Source: Methylobrevis albus (GTDB lineage: Bacteria > Pseudomonadota > Alphaproteobacteria > Rhizobiales > Pleomorphomonadaceae). Taken from it: DNA of 64,000 nt. The notes below the pieces were generated by a model. That model was not told the DNA's origin and searched no databases. It worked only from the letters and a program-made list of their open reading frames with translations. The DNA is taken from contig NZ_JADZLT010000040.1 of the NCBI RefSeq assembly GCF_015904235.1, positions 62,001-126,000 on the forward strand, written 5' to 3'. Below, one piece after another: positions 63,601-64,000 of this stretch (position 1 is the first letter of the stretch; each line of letters starts with the position of its first letter). The position numbers and the translations under genes were made by a program.

Positions 63601-64000
63601 ACGGCGTGCTGCGCTCGTTCAACCCGGCGGCGTTTTCCCAGGTGATCCGCGCCGCGGACGCCGGCCTCGAACTTACCGACGCGGAGATCGCCGCAGCCTT
63701 CGCCGCCCGCGTCGACGCCGGCGACCTCGCCTTCCAGAGCATCGACGGCGCCTTCACGATCGCCGGCGGCACGCTGCGGGCGCCGCGGATCTCGGTTGCG
63801 GCGCGCGGGGCGGCGACCGTCGGGGCGGCGAGCATCGACCTTGCTGCCGCGCGGCTCACCAGCGACTGGAGCTTCGCGGTCGACCCCGGCGCCGATGCGG
63901 TGTCGGGCGCGCAGGCGCAGGTCGGCATCCTGTTCGACGGGCCGCTCGCCGAGCCGGAGCGCCGGATCGACGTCACCGCCTTCACCGCCTTCCTGACGCT
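60654..64000 (+). CDS. AsmA family protein (partial, continues past window; CTG start)
   Basis: A large protein of at least 1115 residues, open to the window end. The N-terminus NQLYFGIGVAIVLALLTALVGPQFVDWNAFRSSFEEQAEAILGHPVEVAGSADAQLLPVPSLTFTDVRVG is typical of Hyphomicrobiales AsmA proteins: one membrane anchor followed by repeats with an inter-membrane, lipid-transport-like beta groove. The first codon is CTG, which lies seven bases after GGAGG (60642-60646), exactly where the family's methionine is expected; no ATG, GTG or TTG in frame precedes it. The final segment (GPLAEPERRIDVTAFTAFL) resembles the end of the family, so little is missing. Its role is probably in outer membrane assembly or lipid trafficking. 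Confidence 0.85.
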   Translation, partial: MNQLYFGIGVAIVLALLTALVGPQFVDWNAFRSSFEEQAEAILGHPVEVAGSADAQLLPVPSLTFTDVRVGGDGDEPLMTVGRFAVRVELFPLMSGEIRVLDMTLDEPVVNARLTEDGDFAWLSTDVGRSVDPKKVVLEKVEIRGGRVVVSDERRGDVYVVSGIDAHVDARSLAGPYKVDGTAMFGDVPARIQAATGEPDAEGRLRVTAEMLPVNRPLSIAVDGIVAGKDGRPTYAGTLALRRVVPAQGAGDGEPPAPMHVSAKFELDPLRLLLKEGEFRYGPEDRPIVVTGAANVTFADEPFFDAVLSSRQVDIDRALGGGAQAPVAAQDAIAALGATLAALPKPPLPGRLGFDSPGFVVGGNVIQEVRFDVETAENGWSIEQFDARLPGRSSFAAAGDIDLSGAAPRFTGTVTLRSEQPSTLIGWWQPDAGSGRIDAFSASAWLDVGASGALLRDIDATAGETRLRGQVRWRPPAAAGEKREIAVDLGADVLNYDAVRAIAGIVAGRDPAATLKESRIALKLGAARLDVGALAVGGVDVDAVLDGGSMQIERLRLADVGGAALSASGRIADLATAPDGDIEARLTGDRLGGVATLLRAVLPDSPAADFFATAAPVLAPVDVSGSIRARARGGATALDMRIDGTAGATRVTADVGFDGRVDDWRAARLNVSAAIEGPNGARMMRQLGFDVADDGSAGAGSARLTFEGEPQDGLDLDLSARLGATAASATGRLALPEAGPSGRLALSFESDDAGPILALAGPRFASLTRSLPANLTATVELDGSRLAATGIDGRVVGTTTAGALTLDRAPARPVVTGELDLGALSLEGLLELSLGSGVLEPPVEAGESWSEIPFGAGLLEGIDGDIALRSAALEIADGLTLDGATLRLRNAASGFALDDIAGGWRGGRAGGSIGIARGADGTVRLKGTGSLAGAALDEIVWRRGGRAVATGALDLSFEAEGSGRTLAGVVSGLGGGGTFRVGDGVLRSFNPAAFSQVIRAADAGLELTDAEIAAAFAARVDAGDLAFQSIDGAFTIAGGTLRAPRISVAARGAATVGAASIDLAAARLTSDWSFAVDPGADAVSGAQAQVGILFDGPLAEPERRIDVTAFTAFLT

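Overview
The window is a contiguous, gene-dense piece of a high-GC alphaproteobacterial chromosome, most likely Hyphomicrobiales (Rhizobiales). The evidence is a meso-diaminopimelate dcw cluster, a fused-operon cytochrome bc1 (petABC), a circularly permuted two-piece tmRNA gene, an alphaproteobacterial SspB with a DUF4169 and a ribbon-helix-helix protein, and promoter sequences of the EcfG general-stress type. No genus is assigned.

Layout. 1-4.65 kb: a MoxR ATPase cut by the window edge, diverging from DUF1285, Nudix CoA pyrophosphatase and CCA-adding enzyme genes, then a proline-rich I78-type lipoprotein. 4.7-8.3 kb: hemF and soxR on the minus strand, a SoxR-controlled monooxygenase-like gene, trmL, and a second I78-type lipoprotein; trmL and this lipoprotein diverge from what look like back-to-back EcfG promoters. 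8.6-16.5 kb: an ABC exporter, petA-petB-petC, mtnP, apt and a lytic transglycosylase. 16.7-20 kb: a SelW-like redox protein, epmA diverging from efp, and two MaoC-like dehydratase genes.

20.4-40 kb: the division and cell wall (dcw) cluster, all on the plus strand: mraZ, rsmH, ftsL, ftsI, a single fused murE-murF ORF, mraY, murD, ftsW, murG, murC, murB, ddl, ftsQ, ftsA, ftsZ. Together these make and flip-side polymerise the peptidoglycan precursor lipid II and build the divisome. 40.2-46.8 kb: ligA, recN, bamD and lpxC on the minus strand, i.e. the block that normally continues downstream of ftsZ appears inverted. 47-52.2 kb: prmA, an aminopeptidase P, a PRC-barrel protein with an EcfG promoter, sspB, DUF4169, and an RHH protein.

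52.2-54.5 kb: the permuted tmRNA gene (tag ANDNYAPVAVAA) followed by a low-GC secreted beta-helix gene that looks imported. 54.5-64 kb: uvrD, two tandem TraB/GumN-like proteins (the second with a changed motif), an FAD-linked oxidase and a large AsmA-family protein that appears to begin at a CTG codon and runs off the window.

Five intergenic spaces carry pairs of long, nearly perfect inverted repeats, each of a different sequence family; one pair sits inside the dcw operon between murC and murB, and another has been tandemly duplicated together with the 3' end of recN. Nothing resembling a CRISPR array, prophage or transposase was seen. The most notable items are the MurE-MurF fusion, the EcfG and SoxR promoters, the reverse-oriented MraZ-like boxes, the inverted ligA-lpxC block and the imported beta-helix gene next to the tmRNA.
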